64,000 bases of DNA from Membranipora membranacea. Taxonomy: Eukaryota > Bryozoa > Gymnolaemata > Cheilostomatida > Membraniporidae. Positions within the stretch are counted from its first letter, which is position 1. Every line of letters begins with the position of its first letter. The notes below the pieces were generated by a model, which worked only from the letters and a program-made list of their open reading frames with translations, was not told where the DNA came from and ran no database searches. A program made the translations under genes and the position numbers. The stretch covers positions 19,330,062 through 19,394,061 of the forward strand of contig OU612074.1 of the NCBI GenBank assembly GCA_914767715.1. The letters run 5' to 3'. Positions 1 through 12,354 of this stretch are shown here, one piece after another.

Positions 1-129
1 GGTTTGGAAATGTATTCGATCGGCTGTTAGGGTATGCCTAAGAGGAGTCAATATTAGCTTAGAGTTTAGTTTGGCTAGTTTCTAGTGATAAGATTAGGTA
101 GAGTAAATGTTATTTAGCTATATATATAA

Positions 130-490
130 AGTACTGCTGCCACTCATGCAAATTTGTGGTCATTGAATTCTGCATAGCTCCAAGATAATTAATTGAGACT
201 TAAATCTCATAATTGTCACCTAATGGACAAATAATTTGCACAAACTGATCTTCAAAATCATGGCATGAAATATACGTACCAGCTTGTGACGTGTACAGTG
301 TGCACTAGTAAGACGGTAACTACATCACCTGATGCGGTAGAGGATTAATTTCATACCCTGATTTGACGATCAGTTTGTGCAAATTATTTGCTCATTAGGT
401 GACAATGCTGAGATTGCAGCCTCATTTTAATAGTTTTGAGCTACACAGAATTCTATGAGCACATATTTGGTTGTGTGGCAGCAGTGGTTT
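130..490. repeat. Foldback MITE, copy 1
   Basis: The two halves are imperfect reverse complements over about 130 bp (roughly 130-270 against 345-490). The best-matching inner stretch is 215-252 against 368-408. The outer ends read ACTGCTGCCAC and its complement. The element at 62437-62736 has the same outer end, so these look like two members of one family. No coding capacity was seen. Confidence 0.7.
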
Positions 491-1567
491 AACTCTGGTG
501 AGTATTAATCTTTCTGTTATCTTGAAATTTCAACTTACTTAGTTACTCACCTCGTGAGATAAGGCTTATAAAGATAAGCGACATTTTTGAACACTTGATG
601 CCTTACTCAGGCCATTTCAAACTTCTCACATTGATGAACTTCAACACCTGTTCATATGATATGATTAGGGCGTGCGCTGTCTTTAGGTAGCTTCAAATTT
701 GAGGATAGTTCTGAGAAACCAAGATGCTGAGCTTCGTCAATTTAATTTTCAATTGAATGATCTGTCCTCTCTTCGTTAACATACTTCCCTTCCCTAATTC
801 TATAATACACCTATCAATGACTCGCATCAATCATTTTATGAGTGTATGTCAGCGTATCGCAGCTTGCTGTCACAGAGTTAGGATATGCAGAGGGGGCATT
901 TCAATGACAGTTATACCGCTTGTGCATTTGAGCACTTTGGACATTCATGCACCAAACGCCAACAGCCCTGTTATCTATATGATTTACAATGACAATTTTC
1001 TTCCAGACACACCTATGATGGGCCATAGTTCATGCCTCATTTAATTTAAATACAGAAGTTAATCTCAATTCAAGTTTCAAACGTAATCTCTAACACAAAC
1101 CTAGAACGATACAGTGTACATATTGAAGGTTGGATCTTTAAAAAAGGTTGGAAACCAGTCTACTCTACATATGGAATTATGGCTCATCATATTTTGTTAC
1201 GTTTTCATGACAAATTGCCATCAACGTTTCTATAATTAGTGAATTTGGCAGGTTCCCAGATTTTCCTTCATTCAATCACAGAGTAAGGATATATCCTTAC
1301 TATGTGATTCAATCAAACACTGCAGGCCCTATAACAGTCACTGATAAGATAAAAGCAGAAGTAAGCTGCACCTGTTACTTTCATGAGATATGCTACACAA
1401 ACAATATAGTATAAAATGACTTCACTCGAAGCATGCAAGCCGATGAAGTCGTTAATGCCTTGTCATCCCAATATTGGGTGATTTTCGTGGCTCATTCTGA
1501 GAATGTTGATATGACTTGTCATACATGTGGCCTATTTATCCTTATTCTGAATATTTGTTTGTTGTAG
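491..1567. other. Non-coding stretch with diverged repeat
   Basis: No convincing gene. About 960-1345 resembles 8045-8440 and belongs to a diverged dispersed repeat. It contains the perfect 18-bp palindrome GTAAGGATATATCCTTAC near 1283. Confidence 0.5.
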
Positions 1568-1774
1568 TCGAGACAGTTGACAGGTGCCCTAGGACTGAAT
1601 CGTCTTGGTTTTGTACTGGGACTGAGTGATATTCCCGATTACTGGTCACATGTCAGCGAGAGAGATATCGGTAATATAACAACTAGACAGAAACACCTCA
1701 GCTGTCACCCCAAACATCTCAAGTCCAGTGTGGATGAGTGTGCCAGTGTACTGGACTCTTTACAACAAATCAGG
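1568..1774 (+). CDS. Candidate internal exon, unidentified protein
   Basis: A 207-nt open stretch (69 codons, phase 0) lies between a good acceptor (TTTGTTGTAG) and a good donor (AGG/GTATGT). The translation is protein-like: it begins SRQLTGALGLNRLGFVLG, continues through SDIPDYWSHVSERDIGN and ends VLDSLQQIR. The mix of polar and hydrophobic residues without low complexity supports a real exon. I do not recognise the family. No neighbouring exon was identified, so it is either a lone exon of a gene extending outside the window or a remnant. The link to any function is unknown. Confidence 0.5.
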
Positions 1775-2851
1775 GTATGTCAACTTAGGAGAGTTATCAT
1801 CACTCTGTAGCAACAATTCAGAACCATTGACGGCTCATGTAGTCAACAACACTTGACGGGTATAGAAGAAATTATGTGGCTTCAATTCACGCTGGTGGCT
1901 GGTGAGAGATTGGCTGCTCCTCACATGTAAGGTCAATATAATCGGGATAACCACAATACAAATTGTAAATTATAGTTAATGCCACAACTCAGTTCATTAA
2001 AAGTATTTTGGCTTCAAGTTGCTGTAGAGTTATCTTCTCATTTTCATACAATGTCGTACTTAATATGAATTAGAAGTTATCCCACTTTGCCTAATTTATC
2101 ATATCCCGTCCTTGTATCCAGGTAAACATACAAACTTAAATGAGAGAATTCTTTACAGAGGAAGAATCTAGGATCAAAATTGAATGTCTCCAAATATCAG
2201 AAATTATACCAGCATACAAGTTCTCCCTGTATACAGGTTTTATTTCAAACTCCAAGCACCAAGCAGATTGTGTCAATCTGGTTAAATAACTCTCCGTAAA
2301 CCCTTATACTTGCAAGATAGCAAGAGAATAGGTAGCGATAGATATTTGATTTACTATTTCCAATCCAAATTCAATACTACTGGTTCTAATTTTTGCTGGA
2401 TGAGGTCAAAGTTTTTGAGTGGGGGGATTAAATGAGGACGCATAATTCATCTACTGGTACTTGTGTCAACCGACCTTGCCCAGTGATATGAATTAAATTT
2501 AAGCCAGGGATACCCATCAAACAATTATGAAATATTTCAATCCTAAGAAATACACAAGAAGGCCTGACACTATCACATTTTAAACAAGGATTGATGACAA
2601 GGAAACAATGTCAATTAAAAATTATTGAAGATTATTAGGGTTGTTTCAAACATAAATTACTGTCTTTCAAGTAAAATTTTTAAGAATAGATTGGGCAGTG
2701 CTTCTGATTTGTGCGAAAATAAATGTCACGTTAAAATCCCAAATCCTTCCCTCAAAGAAGCCTTAATAGTAGTAGTATTGTTATTATGAAGGCATATGAT
2801 ATCAGATATAAAATACTTCTGGTTTCTAGTTACTATTTGATTATGTAATAT

Positions 2852-4201
2852 CAGGGCTCTCAACCTGGGAGGATTCGAAACCTGAGTTTTGATATTAGCA
2901 TGTCCCATAGTGGTACTTTAAAGGTGTAAAACGCCCTGAGCATAAACAGCTGAGGGTATGTCTGAGATGGTACCGAAATATTGTCGGGTGAAATACCTGG
3001 GATTTGAAGATTATGTGCAAAGAATAGCTGGCAAAGCAAGTCAAAGATTGTATGTTGTTAAAAAAATGTTGCATCTAAGTACAAAGCCATTAGCTTCCAT
3101 GATGTTCAAAAGTTTCCCTCTAAATGTATTGTCTGCCTGTTTTGCACACGAGCATATGTACCATAGACAAGAAATTACTAAGAAAAGTTTTTAATGTTGC
3201 CAAGAATTTGAGGCTTGGCGTAGGCGACCTCGATATTATTGTGCTGTTCTGCTGATGAGCATCACATCATACAAAATTTCCTAGAGCGATGCCCTCAAAT
3301 GCAAGTTCCATACATTAGTAGCAAGCTCCTTTAATGAGAAAGTATATGCATCCTTTTCTCGCAACATTTCATGTTTGTGATAGCTAGTAAATCAATAAAA
3401 ACCTAGAGCATTGCTTGTAAACATAAAATCGTAAATAATTTTAGATTTGATCCAGATGAACCAATTCATATGGACTAACCAAGGCCATCGCCACAGGTGA
3501 AAATGAATCCCCATGATGTAAAAATATGTTTGTAAAAATATTGTTTTAAAGGCTGACGAATCGAGCCGCCAGGGTAGAAAGGCATATAATTGATGTAATG
3601 TGATGCTATTGAAATCATTGCCTGGATTTATCCGGTTCACCTGCAAAATGACTTTTTTAACATTCCTAAAATTCAAATTTCTATTTAGCCATAATAATCT
3701 ATTTGCAAATCACAGGGAGAGCAATAAGAGCATAGCTTATCACAAATGAAATCAAATACCCACAACAAATACCACACATTATTCACATGCAAAAGTTTGA
3801 TGTCATCTCAGTCTGAACCGAGATGCTTTGACAGAAAGGCAAGTTGGGTGTAATGTGTTGATATTCAAATTAAAGACTAGGTTCATTCAATCATGTCAAG
3901 TTCATTACAAGCTAAATTTTAAAAGCGTTCTCAAATACAAATTGGAATCTCACATAAATGACTTGAATAGGCAGCGCAGTGAGAGCATAGCTTATCACAA
4001 CTAGAATCTAATACCTGATCATTCATTAAAAATATGACATAAATTATTGTAAGGCAACATTTAGCATTGTTTATATATTATTCATCTCTGCCAACGAGCA
4101 AAATCTGAGTTTTAGCTCACATTTTAAAATCCCCTGAGAAGCCTGAGTTGAACCCAAGAATCTGAGTAACTCGGGCTAAATCTGAGTGGTTGAGAGCCCT
4201 G
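2852..4201. mobile_element. Non-autonomous hAT-like element nested in copy A
   Basis: The ends are CAGGGCTCTCAACC and its exact reverse complement, a hAT-type terminus. It is flanked by a direct repeat GTAATAT (2845-2851 and 4202-4208), close to the 8-bp duplication expected for hAT. There is no transposase. The inside holds a non-LTR reverse-transcriptase tail, so the element is a chimera. Confidence 0.75.
2985..3378 (+). pseudogene. Non-LTR retrotransposon RT tail (remnant)
   Basis: Translation in shifting frames gives the end of a CR1/L2-like reverse transcriptase: KYLGF, then AGKASQRLYVVKKMLHLST, a fragment containing a tyrosine-leucine-proline segment, DKKLLRKVFNVAKNLR, and a C-terminus with KCKFHTLV and SRNISCL before a stop near 3378. 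This corresponds to the thumb region after the catalytic palm. The polymerase motif and the endonuclease are absent. Frameshifts and a short deletion relative to the copy at 24.0 kb show it is dead. The family assignment is by pattern, not by alignment. Confidence 0.6.
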
Positions 4202-4769
4202 GTAATATTGTCTGTGATATGTAATAAATCAATCAAATCAATCAGGTGAAGACCAGAGAAGGCAGGGGAGGGATTTTGTTTTGCAGGTTAATTTGAGTTA
4301 GAAGTTTTCCAAATGCAGTCACCAATAGCTCCTCGGCCATATGCCATCAACAGCTTGAAGTCAATATAGTTAGTTGGGTATCCAGATAAATCACAGTATG
4401 AAAGGTTTTTACTATTGTATCTACTGTCATGAGGATATTGCTCACTGTGTTAATGGCTGTGATGCCATACAGAGAGCAAAGAGTTACAGGGGCCTTAGCC
4501 CATGATAATATTCAAAATTATATTGTGCTAACCTAAATTATTAGCCATCCTTTTGTAAGCCTCTATAAATAAATAAATAAGCAATCACTACTAGTATGCC
4601 TACCTGTAAATATGAGAGCACTACATAGTAAATCTTTTGATTGTATGACTAAACAGAGAGACATTGCGACAACACAAACCATCACAAACCAACACAATTA
4701 TGAGATTATGTTGACTCAATCTTGTCACCAAACAATAGCGTGTGCTCCTGTTTTTAAAAACAATTTTAA

Positions 4770-5386
4770 TTAGCCACACAATTAGATATTTTATTGTGAA
4801 TAGCAACACATGATAACACTTTATGAGAAGAATGCTGTGTGTACATCCTCTGCTTACAATTGATATTGCTAGCATAATGAATTACTCTGTGTTAAACACT
4901 TTAACTTTAACTTTAACTTATGAATCCCTATGCTCAGTGCCAAGATATGCACATATTTTGGTAACCTTCCATTTCTCATAAAAGTTAGATTGCAATTCAG
5001 TATTCATAGATCAGCTTCTTGCTATAATCTGTAATCAAAGAGAAACCCATGCATCCCAATTGACAAGCCCTCGGGGCTAACAAAACCCATGACCTCCAAC
5101 GCATGCGCGCTGTGCGACTGACACTCTAACGTATGTCACCAACTCTTAAATCCATCTCATTCTTGATAGCACGCTTTCTGCATCAAACAATCGAAGCTAA
5201 TAAAATATAATCTATTTTAACCACAATTTCTAAATTGAAAGATTCATACCCGTTTGTGTCGACTAAATAAGCCATCACGAAATTACAAAGAAGATCTTTC
5301 CGAACCCACAGAGTCAGTATATTTTGGAGGCATGTGTCATGTGAGATTATAATAATAATAATAGCCATTCGCATCATGGTTGCACT
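4770..5386. other. No gene seen
   Basis: AT-rich sequence without a supported exon. A weak tRNA-like patch lies around 5060-5130 and may be an old SINE fragment. Confidence 0.4.
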
Positions 5387-5486
5387 AGTCTAAGTGCCCA
5401 GACTCCAAGGCGCAGGGAGTTGCTTGCGCAAACTATAATAGTTTGCGCAAGCAACTCCCTGCGCCTTGGAGTCTGAGCACTTAGAC
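5387..5486. repeat. Long near-perfect hairpin
   Basis: Two 49-bp arms (5387-5435 and 5438-5486) pair with one mismatch and a 2-bp centre. The direct repeat ATGGTTGCACTAG flanks the hairpin on both sides, as expected of an insertion that duplicated its target, or of a replication-slippage product. There is no coding sequence. Confidence 0.85.
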
Positions 5487-5489
5487 TAT

Positions 5490-7940
5490 GGTTGCACTAG
5501 CTTGCCATGCACTTCTAGTAGCTTGACTCAGGAGGCTCTACTGGCCGTGGAGCAAGTCGATTGAATAATATAAAACTCAAGCACTTTCTAGACGATCAAA
5601 TGTTTGACAAAGGTGAAAAAACCTATATATACATGAAATTACAACTAAACTACACATGAATAAAAATTTTGTTGAGATATTAATCATTGAAATAAGATGG
5701 GAAACCAATCAAGACCATTTGTGCCTAAGACTTATTTCCACATTTGAAGTTGAATGATGAGATTTCCTGCTAAATTACTGAATTCGAATCATTTAATTCA
5801 TGATCAGAATATTTTGTAAAATGCAGTATTAACAATTTATGATCTTTGGTAATCACAGTATTAGGCTACCAGTAGCAGATTATAATTGTACTTGTTGCAT
5901 TTGGGACATAGGATTATTGTGCCTCATACATAGATTGAATTGAAAGCTTGTTATAGAAGAGGCTTTGTTTAGACAAAGAGAGTATATCAAAGGCTAAGGT
6001 CTCTGGTGTATTGCGCAATCGTAAGCACACATCAGGCATACTATCAAAAAACAGTTATACATGTTACATTTTGCTTGCATGCAACTTACAATGATGCAAA
6101 AATCGGCATATTTGGACAGCCCTATTCTGAATAACCAAAAGAAATTTGGAAGTAATCGGACTATTGGAAGTAGGTGTGCGATACATTACTTTGATAGTAA
6201 CGGCTGTTTTTTGTATATTTCTTTGGGAAATAATATTTTTTTAAATATTATTGTGGCTCATCGGGTTTATATTGGTATAATTCATAATTATATGTGGGTT
6301 TAGTTCACCCATGTTAAATACACTTCCCTAGAGTGAAGTTCAAAGTTTGGTCAGGAGGAGATAATCACCAAAATCAGCTAATACTTTTAATGAACTGAGA
6401 AAGTTATCCTACTGAACTACATTTGGCGGTCTACAAAAGCAAAAAGCTGTCCCCTCAAATTCTGACAGTTTTTCATTCAGCCTATAGCCTTAAAACTCAA
6501 CGTAAGAGAATTTTGGGATCAGTTTTTGCATTGCCTTCGTCCTTACAAAAAATAAGGCCAAGTTTTTTTTTATAAACCTGTAATAAGTAGCTGCTTCTTG
6601 TTATAGACGCTCAGCTCAGTCAAGCCGATGCCTGGATCTATACAATATACTATATTCTATAGAAAAGTGTTCGACATTGCCGCAAGTTCTGAAGTTAATA
6701 ATATATGGTGGAACACTAGAGAGAACATAGCTTCAGGCCTAAACATACCATCCAAACAGGTAACATTATATTAAAAAAGTTTATTCCGATTTCACAATTT
6801 TTGCTCAATCTGACCATTGTAAGGATAATCCATGTCATCAGTACCAGCTGATCCAATGTTGTATGATTATAATCCAAAACCGTTTACATGATGTTACATT
6901 GCTAACATAGCCTATGCCCCACTTGATCGTTGGAGAATTTATATGGGGCAAAACTTGGTGGTCCATAGAGGATCGTATTAAGTAGAGTGCACTGCGTTTG
7001 CTAAAACAGAGAGCGACCAATAATGTTAAAGAGTGAGAAATTACATAAAATCAAATCTGTCTTCGGTTTTATAACTTCAGATGCACCTGATGGAGACCAA
7101 TTCTACATCTACATACGATTCACTTAGCGGCAAATGTATAAATAATGTAAGAAACATCATTCAACAAAAGATAACTGAATTTAGAAAGGGCAAAGCGGCA
7201 AAGACTTCTTAAACTCTTGTTTGGTTGTGTATTATTTATGCCTTTTTTTCACTTGTTTTTCTGAATGTCTTCGATGTCTTCCTGCTCAATTTACACGATA
7301 ACATATAATAAAAAAAAATTGACCGTTCTATTGCTTTTGTTGATCACTACTCTTTCAATAACAATATCTCTTTGAAGATTAGCTTCATTGTATCCGTGAT
7401 CATTAACAGAGATGCTTCAGGAAACTAATATGGCAACGATTTAGAAATTCGTTCATTTTTGAGTCAGTACCTCAATAGATTTGGATTTTAGATTTAGTTT
7501 ATTTCATTCAGTCATCATCAAAGACGATAGTATTGAATGCAATGCGATGGTGTGGAGGTGTAAAAGCAGGTTCTCACACTCCTAAGGTCTACCCCACCAT
7601 GGGTTGTTAGAATGGATTGCGTTGCTTATCGTTCGATCCCTGCAATAATACCAGAACCCAAACTGTGGATACTCTTGGGTTCTGCTGCAGTTATGGAAAC
7701 GAACTTTCCTCTCTGCCATTAGTTGTCCATAGCAAGTTTTTTGTACACTGTCTTCCCGCTTTTAGTTAAGTAAGTGTAGGAATTCTACCTCTGCTTCACT
7801 TTCTTAATTTTTCTGTCTAAATTACAGTACAGAATGAGGTCTAGGATTGATGGCATGTTGTCTATCCTGTCAAACATTGACTGCATGGCTTCATCACTAA
7901 AATCGTCTGTTTTTAAACATCCATATATAACATCATAGCG
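5490..7940. other. No gene seen
   Basis: AT-rich intergenic sequence. Short open frames (for example 6061-6303) have neither exon-like splice signals nor recognisable protein character. Confidence 0.4.
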
Positions 7941-7944
7941 AAAG

Positions 7945-8430
7945 GATTTACAGAGGGGACACTTTGATGATCGTTATAGTGCCTGCAGGTTTTCGATGCA
8001 GTGGGAAAAAATTTATTGATCTGCCCACCGACTAATTTCAATATTTATTTAAGTTACAATGTAACTTTTTTGATGCAGACATACCTACCTATGATAGGTC
8101 ATAATTCATTCTGTATTTATCCTATAGACTAAATCTATATGACACAACTCATTTTAAAAACCCACATAACTCATAGCCTATGTATCCTAGCAGAAAATGG
8201 CAATAATATGGTGTATGCTTGAAGGTTGGACATTTCAGAAAAGTCGGATACCAGTCTGCACCAAAAATTTACATTGTAACTTATATAATTATTGAAATTA
8301 CATTAGCAGGTGGCCAGATTAATCAATTTTCCCTACTGCCTCAAAAACTGCAGGCACTATAACCAATGAACTCCCTCTTCAAGAGGGAGTTCATTGGTAT
8401 AACATCATTAAAGTGTCCCCTCTGTATATC
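7945..8430. repeat. Foldback element with inserted palindrome
   Basis: The outer arms (about 7945-8100 and 8250-8430) are imperfect reverse complements. The right arm carries an extra 37-bp perfect hairpin at 8362-8398 that the left arm lacks. Related sequence occurs at 960-1345. Confidence 0.6.
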
Positions 8431-8786
8431 CTTACTCTGTGATAACATCGCATTCACCTCATATCAAAATGGCATGTCATTGAAAATATTCCGTATTTGC
8501 GTTTGACTATAACCCATATTCCTAAAACAACGAATTCAAGTGAGGGTTGACCTTGTTTCTAGATACTGGATATACTCAGTTTTTTAGGCTAATAGATAAC
8601 ATTGTGCAATCAATCAGGGACAATGGAGCGATGTGTTGATTTGTGTGCCCTATACTGAACTAAGGTCAAGCTTCATCACATGTAGTTGAAATAAACCCGA
8701 AGAAAGAAGCGTTGTGTTAGTTCAGATCCAGCATTTATCGTATAGACTGCTTATAATAATTGTTGGTTTGTTGCAATTCTGAGGCC

Positions 8787-8881
8787 ATGCCAAATTTCTT
8801 TACTCGAATTATTATATTGCTGCTACGCCGCCTCTTCCCTGGTCGAAATGCTCCGGCTCTACCAGAAGAAACTTCTCCCAG
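8787..8881 (+). CDS. Candidate first coding exon, unidentified
   Basis: An ATG in fair context (GCCATGC) opens 95 nt that end at a strong donor (CCCAG/GTGAGT). The peptide starts MPNFFTRIIILLLRRLFPG and is basic and hydrophobic, possibly a membrane anchor or targeting segment. No following exon could be joined with confidence. The open stretch at 9886-10082 (ending at a TGA) is a possible downstream piece but the link is not shown. Confidence 0.3.
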
Positions 8882-9254
8882 GTGAGTTACATTATGCCTT
8901 CATCTAGTACTAGTAGTAGTAGTACAATTGAATGATGTGAGTTGCATCTCAAACGCGAGGCACCAAAGAAGACACATGATTAACACCATATCATAAATAT
9001 TATTGCTGTCTGTCAGGGATGACAATGACTGGCACTGATGTGCCAGCTTGGGAAGTGTTTTTATAGTGACAACTAGGTTTCCAGCGTGAAGCATATCCCC
9101 ACAAGACCGGAGCTGCAGTGGTAGGTGACACTGCATCTGTCTAGAGCTAAACCATACAGGAGGGTTCTTCTATCTGCATGCACGATGTTGTTTTACATAG
9201 AGAGGACCTCCATTATTTTGTCCTGATCCAAAGGGACTATGTGATGAGTCAAAA

Positions 9255-9345
9255 TCGAAATGACTTTGGGACAGGTGGGATTCGAACACACACACATACT
9301 GGCAGACCTGCTTTTCGCTGAACCAAACTGACTGAGTGTTTAATA
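9255..9345 (-). repeat. Degenerate tRNA-like SINE fragment
   Basis: On the minus strand a GGTTCAGCG-like A-box area is followed by a B-box (GTTCGAATCCC). It is too degenerate to be a functional tRNA. Confidence 0.35.
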
Positions 9346-9885
9346 TTAGGCGCTTTACGTGTCATACTTTCCTTGAATATCAAATCCCTACTGATGTTAG
9401 CCCTGATTCCATTCAAATCTCATAGCTCGTGCCTGTTAAATGAGCATGAATGAGCTGATACACGATACAAACCTTCTTCGGTTACGGTCTGATCAGGGAG
9501 AAAGGAATTTCATTCTCCCTGGCAGACGAGCAAACCTTGAATAGAAAGTCCGACTCAGTTTGTTTGTATTCATTAATGGCATGGTGCCTATCTTGCGTGT
9601 TCAAATATCATCTCATTATGTTGGCAAAAACTAGCCTTGGTTCTAAGGAGGTATTTGTTGTGATGGGTACAGCTGGATTACAAAACCTTTCCCTGAGGCT
9701 ATCAAATAATCACTGCAGCACTGCTACTGCGGAGAGCTAAATCAGCTAGAAATACAAAATGAAAACTTTATCATAAGTTAGGCAATGCCAAAGGCAAAGG
9801 TATTTTCCTGCATGTACCACAATGACATGGCATTGGCTCTCACCCGTTCAATCAGAGCCAGGGCTGTGTCAATGGGTCTGTCATA

Positions 9886-10082
9886 AGTTTGAACACTATC
9901 AAGCAATGTTCAAGATTGGAAATCTAAAGTGTGAAGAGGATATCGAAATTCTGTTCCCTGTAAAGCACAAACTGAGTGACGCTGCTTGTGAGTTTTTAAA
10001 AGGAATATTTGTATCATATGAGCAGCGCCCTTATGCCTGGGACTTGAAAGATGACACATGGCTGACCACATCCAGTACCTGA
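9886..10082 (+). CDS. Candidate terminal exon or ORF, unidentified
   Basis: An open frame follows a possible acceptor (GTCATAAG) and ends at TGA (10080-10082). The residues look protein-like: KFEHYQAMFKIGNLKCEED, then VKHKLSDAACEFLKGIF and YAWDLKDDTWL. The frame stays open upstream to 9822, so the true start is unclear. The family is not recognised. It could be a remnant of a mobile-element protein. Confidence 0.3.
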
Positions 10083-10920
10083 CTGGTCTAACATGCGTAT
10101 ATTCTTCTGATTGAGACTAAGTGTGATTGATGATATTATCCATTCTTATGATCAGTACCACTGATGTGTTACATTCTTTTTGTGGTTATTATAGAATATT
10201 TGGAAGATGGACGTTTTTGGTTAATCTGAAGATTCATACTTGCATTTTTCTACTGTATCACCTATAGCAAAGATTACTCATGATCGATTCAACTAAGTAC
10301 TATTCTTCCCGGAGAATATAGAATTTCAGTGCCTTGAGTCTGTTGTCTTTTTTCTTAATGTTAGAGTTTCTTTCTATTCTTATGTACTTCCACTCAGTCT
10401 GATACGGCTAACTTATAGCCTAGTTTTGTCAGGGCATGAAATTCTCCATATTCATACTATGTCCACCATTCCATCAGTTTGCATTAACTTGATCATCAAC
10501 ACATACTGCAGGCCACGCTAATGGCTTTGCAAAGCCATTTATACTCCCATTTTTAGCTCACCCTAATTATATAACAAAATACAGTTGGTATATGAGATTG
10601 AATATGTTTTATATGTTAGAATAAAAAAATGTATACTGTTCAGAGTTGATTGGTAATGAAAATGTAAGATGTGTTACAAAATATTGGGAAATATAGTACT
10701 TATACTGTTTTGGTGAACAAATCACAACCGCGCTAAGATTCAGATATAGTTCAGTGGTATTTTTCCTCTCCAGAAGTAGACTGCAGCCCATTGCAGGTTT
10801 TGTCTAGGGTCGTCGACCTTTACCAGCATTACCAGGTGCTCTAACTTGACCAGCGCAGTACATTTAAGAGTTGACAAGAGCTTAAGGTCATCCGACCTAC
10901 ATAGCCGCAGGGAACGGCTG
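10083..10920. other. No gene seen
   Basis: AT-rich sequence with no supported exon, RNA gene or repeat. Confidence 0.4.
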
Positions 10921-10922
10921 GG

Positions 10923-11160
10923 TCATGATACCCGAGCAAAGCATACCATAGCATAAAGGTCACGCAAGAAGTACTCCTTGGGTAACGTGACCTACCAAGT
11001 CACACTGAAAAGTTTGGTCCTCATATCTGAGCAGAGCATACCTGAGCATAAAGGTCACGTGACCTACCATGTCACACAGAAACGTTGGGTCCTCATACCC
11101 AAGCAGAGCATCTAGACCGTAAAGGTTACCTTACCTACATATTGACAGAGAAGAGATGAT
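10923..11160. repeat. Three degenerate tandem units (70-98 bp)
   Basis: The motif CATACC(C/T)GAGCA, then AAGCATACC-like sequence, then AAAGGTCACG recurs at about 10928, 11029 and 11095. Each unit ends in a GACCTACC(A/T) stretch. This is a short minisatellite. Confidence 0.6.
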
Positions 11161-11164
11161 CAAT

Positions 11165-12105
11165 TTTGCCCAGGCTGATGTATCATAAGAAGGGAGTATG
11201 TATAGGTTAATAGGTCTAACAAATCTACAACAGAAAAAATCCAATGTCAGCGTTCATTCAGGATATGCAATATAAATCACCTTATATGGGAGGTGAAAGT
11301 AAAGGGGAGGAGGTGGATTTTCACAAGCACTGGCCAAAATACAGAAAGATCAGAGCACTAGCAAGTGGCAGTCAACTGACTGGAAATGTGAAAGAAAGGA
11401 TTTTCCCACAGCCAAAAGGAATATGGCAGTTGTCAACTAAGAATACAATATGAGTTTTTTTATAGATTGTCTTTTCTTGTTCAAGAAGAAGACAACTGTT
11501 AACTATCCCTCTAAAAACATCGCTTTTCGAGAAAAAGCTTGTATTTTGATTAACGAGAAAAATTAACCTCTGATAGCTTTAGCCTCAAAAGTCATGGTCC
11601 TGTTAATGATATTTCATTGACAAGAAAAGTAAACATTATGACTTCATTCAAACAAAGGTTATCAAGAAAATTGAAAGGTATAAATATATATAAACATTTT
11701 TATTGCACCAATCATTATCCATAGATGTTCTCCCTGATTGAGATGTTACTATGCACACCCTTACATCAACGATCTTACATAAATTCAGGCAATAATAGTT
11801 ATTTGTGATGAGGTAATGATTTTACCCCTTACATTGATATTTTACTTTTTCCATGCTGTGAGGTAAAAGCTGAAACTGTGTATGATTAAAATTTTACAGC
11901 TTAAATCACCAAGTGGCAGTTTATTATTAAACGTCATATGCATTGTAATTATTTTGTATAGTATGTACTGCAGTCTTCCGACAAACTTCGAGGAAAATTT
12001 GATGATAGCATACCACAAAACTTAACGATGGTTGATATTAATTATAATTGGCATTTGGTATCAAAAGACTTACGAAAGACCAGCCCATGAGGTTGCCATC
12101 AACCA
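11165..12105. other. No gene seen
   Basis: AT-rich sequence. The short open frame at 11244-11453 has no recognisable domain. Confidence 0.4.
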
Positions 12106-12111
12106 TTGTTC

Positions 12112-12347
12112 ATTGTGGGTTTAAACCGCGAGTGTTGTCTCCGTCCGAGGACTGAGAAATATCAGTGCCTTAAGGGCGCGGCCGCAGTATTCGGCGCCAA
12201 GTTGCTCTCAGTTTGCAGGCAGGTCGGAGCACACCTGGGGCATCATATGAGCCCAGTAGTCAGTAGACTGCAGCGGGATTCGAACCCAGGACCTCCAACG
12301 CTTGCGAGTTAAAGGGCAGGCGCTCTAACCAACTGAGCTACCTCCTA
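12112..12347 (-). mobile_element. tRNA-derived SINE, copy 1
   Basis: Read on the minus strand, it starts with a tRNA-like head containing an A-box (TAGCTCAGTTGG) and a B-box (GGTTCGAATCC). About 150 bp of unrelated body follow, ending near TTTAAACCCAC. It is nearly identical to 30320-30556. The anticodon arm does not fold cleanly, which argues against a working tRNA gene. Confidence 0.85.
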
Positions 12348-12354
12348 CTCCTAC

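Larger units (their letters stand above)
1988..4769. repeat. 2.8-kb duplicated block, copy A
   Basis: Nearly identical to 23033-25797 apart from small indels, with sharp loss of similarity at both ends. It contains a nested hAT-type element (2852-4201) that encloses a reverse-transcriptase tail. Because the nested element is in both copies, it inserted before the block was duplicated. No terminal inverted repeat or clear target-site duplication was found for the whole block. Confidence 0.85.

Noticed and set aside
3392-3676. Minus-strand frame conserved in the three block copies
   Set aside because: Conservation follows from overall DNA identity of the repeats; no domain, and it overlaps the RT tail region on the other strand.
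12262-12345. tRNA gene
   Set aside because: It has A and B boxes, but the anticodon arm pairs poorly and an identical head plus body occurs at 30320; it is a SINE head.
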